64,000 bases of DNA. Source: Vannielia litorea. GTDB taxonomy: Bacteria > Pseudomonadota > Alphaproteobacteria > Rhodobacterales > Rhodobacteraceae. A program made the translations under genes and the position numbers. The DNA is taken from assembly GCF_900142295.1 (NCBI RefSeq), contig NZ_FSRL01000001.1:2542001-2606000 (forward strand). Reading direction: 5' to 3'. This document shows positions 63,338 through 64,000 of this stretch, piece after piece. The notes beneath the pieces are model-generated. The model saw only the letters and a list, made by a program, of their open reading frames with translations. It had not been told where the DNA came from and made no database searches. The stretch's first letter is position 1. The number at the start of each line of letters is the position of its first letter.

Positions 63338-64000
63338 TCCGCCGCCTCCTTGTGCTGCGCCGCCTGCGCCTCGGCGCGCAGCCTGCGCACCAGCTCCAGC
63401 TCGGCCTGGAAATCCACGTAATGCGGCAGCTTTATGTGCTCCAGAAAGCCGGTGGCCTGGATGTTGTCGCTATGCGCGATCACGAACTCCTCGTCCTGCG
63501 CGGGGGCGCCGAGGTTGTCTTCGCCCAGTTCCTCCCAGCGCAGCGCGCGATCTACCAGCGCCATAGCAATGGCCTTGCGCTCGGTCTGGCCAAAGACGAG
63601 GCCATAGCCCCGGGTAAACTGCGGCGGCTCGGTCCGGGAGCCGGTGAACTGGTTCACCGTCTCGCACTCCGTCAGCACCACCTCGCCGATCTCCACCGCG
63701 AAGCCCAGCTCGGGGATCTCCACTTCCACCGGCACCGCGCCGATCCGCAGCTCGCCCACGAAGGGGTGGTTGCGGCCATAGCCGCGCTGGGTCGAATAGG
63801 CCATCGACAGCACAAAGCCCTCGTCCCCCCGGGTCAGCGCCTGAAGGCGCAGCGGGCGCCCTGCCGGAAACTCCAGTGGCGCGCGGGTGAGGTCGGGCGG
63901 GGTCTCGTCGCCTGCCTCCTCCTGCTGGATCAGCCCGTCGCGGCTCAGCATCTCGGTGATGCGCGGCATGGGGGCCGCCTCGCCCGGCGCCTCCCGCGCC
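63334..64000 (-). CDS. phnI: PhnI, C-P lyase core subunit (partial)
   Basis: The C-terminal 221 residues of the nucleosidase-like PhnI, which joins phosphonate to ATP ribose in the C-P lyase complex. Seen: GFVLSMAYSTQRGYGRNHPF, TECETVNQFTGSRTEPPQFT, GYGLVFGQTERKAIAMALVD and FLEHIKLPHYVDFQAEL. The frame is open to the right edge, so the N-terminal 150 or so residues, and presumably phnG/phnH, lie outside the window. Confidence 0.94.
   Translation of the reverse strand, partial: AREAPGEAAPMPRITEMLSRDGLIQQEEAGDETPPDLTRAPLEFPAGRPLRLQALTRGDEGFVLSMAYSTQRGYGRNHPFVGELRIGAVPVEVEIPELGFAVEIGEVVLTECETVNQFTGSRTEPPQFTRGYGLVFGQTERKAIAMALVDRALRWEELGEDNLGAPAQDEEFVIAHSDNIQATGFLEHIKLPHYVDFQAELELVRRLRAEAQAAQHKEAAE

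Overview
The window looks like chromosomal or large-replicon DNA of an alphaproteobacterium of the order Rhodobacterales (Roseobacter-type). The evidence is the high GC content, the many TRAP, TctABC and ABC importers, an FdsAB-type soluble formate dehydrogenase, a C-P lyase (phn) operon and the presence of IS3/IS66 elements. Base composition is visibly uneven. Roughly the first 35 kb is lower in GC and rich in accessory genes, IS elements and broken genes. From the tRNA-Gly(TCC) at 35.36 kb onward the DNA is visibly more GC-rich and mostly looks like stable host genome.

Region by region: (1) 1-4.87 kb carries a tyrosine integrase, two unrecognised ORFs, an AlpA-type regulator, a DUF3987 replication-type protein and a small ORF, followed by a stretch that resembles a phage packaging/terminase leader. 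Together these look like the remains of a phage-satellite-type integrated element. It is cut off by an IS66 transposase remnant, which is itself cut by an IS3 element (4.87-6.14 kb). (2) 6.2-12.25 kb encodes a peptide/opine-type ABC importer (solute-binding protein, two permeases, a fused double ATPase), followed by a DUF475 membrane protein. (3) 13.4-27.0 kb is one long leftward transcription unit of closely packed genes: TctC-TctB-TctA importer, isocitrate/tartrate-dehydrogenase-like enzyme, Asp/Glu-racemase-like enzyme, DUF1537 acid-sugar kinase, class II aldolase, AbrB-type membrane protein, aconitase-family hydratase, then a decaying tail (5'-truncated SMP-30 lactonase, deletion-fused DctQ/DctM with a nonsense codon, DctP with an in-frame stop). 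A divergent GntR/FCD regulator with an apparent extra winged helix sits upstream. The enzyme set suggests breakdown of an unidentified hydroxylated or branched organic acid or acid sugar. (4) 28.3-35.3 kb holds a cytosolic-looking SBP3-domain protein, an amidohydrolase broken by an 8-bp tandem duplication and truncated by a second IS3 element, an M20 hydrolase, a divergent LysR/SDR pair and a small membrane protein.

(5) From 35.36 kb onward: tRNA-Gly, a GH25 lysozyme lipoprotein, an ABC exporter, an acyl-CoA synthetase, an orphan TssC-like (type VI sheath large subunit) gene, the formate dehydrogenase pair, a fasciclin lipoprotein, an RND efflux pump with its adaptor, and a DODA-type dioxygenase. 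(6) 52.9-59.4 kb is a deoxysugar (L-fucose/L-rhamnose-like) catabolic cluster: sugar oxidoreductase, mutarotase, lactonase, SDR, DUF3237 protein and an AGE-family isomerase. The associated ribose-type ABC importer is degraded: an in-frame deletion in the binding protein, and deletion-joined fragments of ATPase and permease. (7) 59.4-64.0 kb is the phnI-J-K-L-N-M part of a C-P lyase operon on the minus strand, with overlapping genes and phnI running off the window.

The most interesting themes are the composite acid-degradation operon, the satellite-like element with unassigned cargo, the orphan TssC gene, and at least three separate importer systems caught in different stages of gene decay with identifiable lesions.
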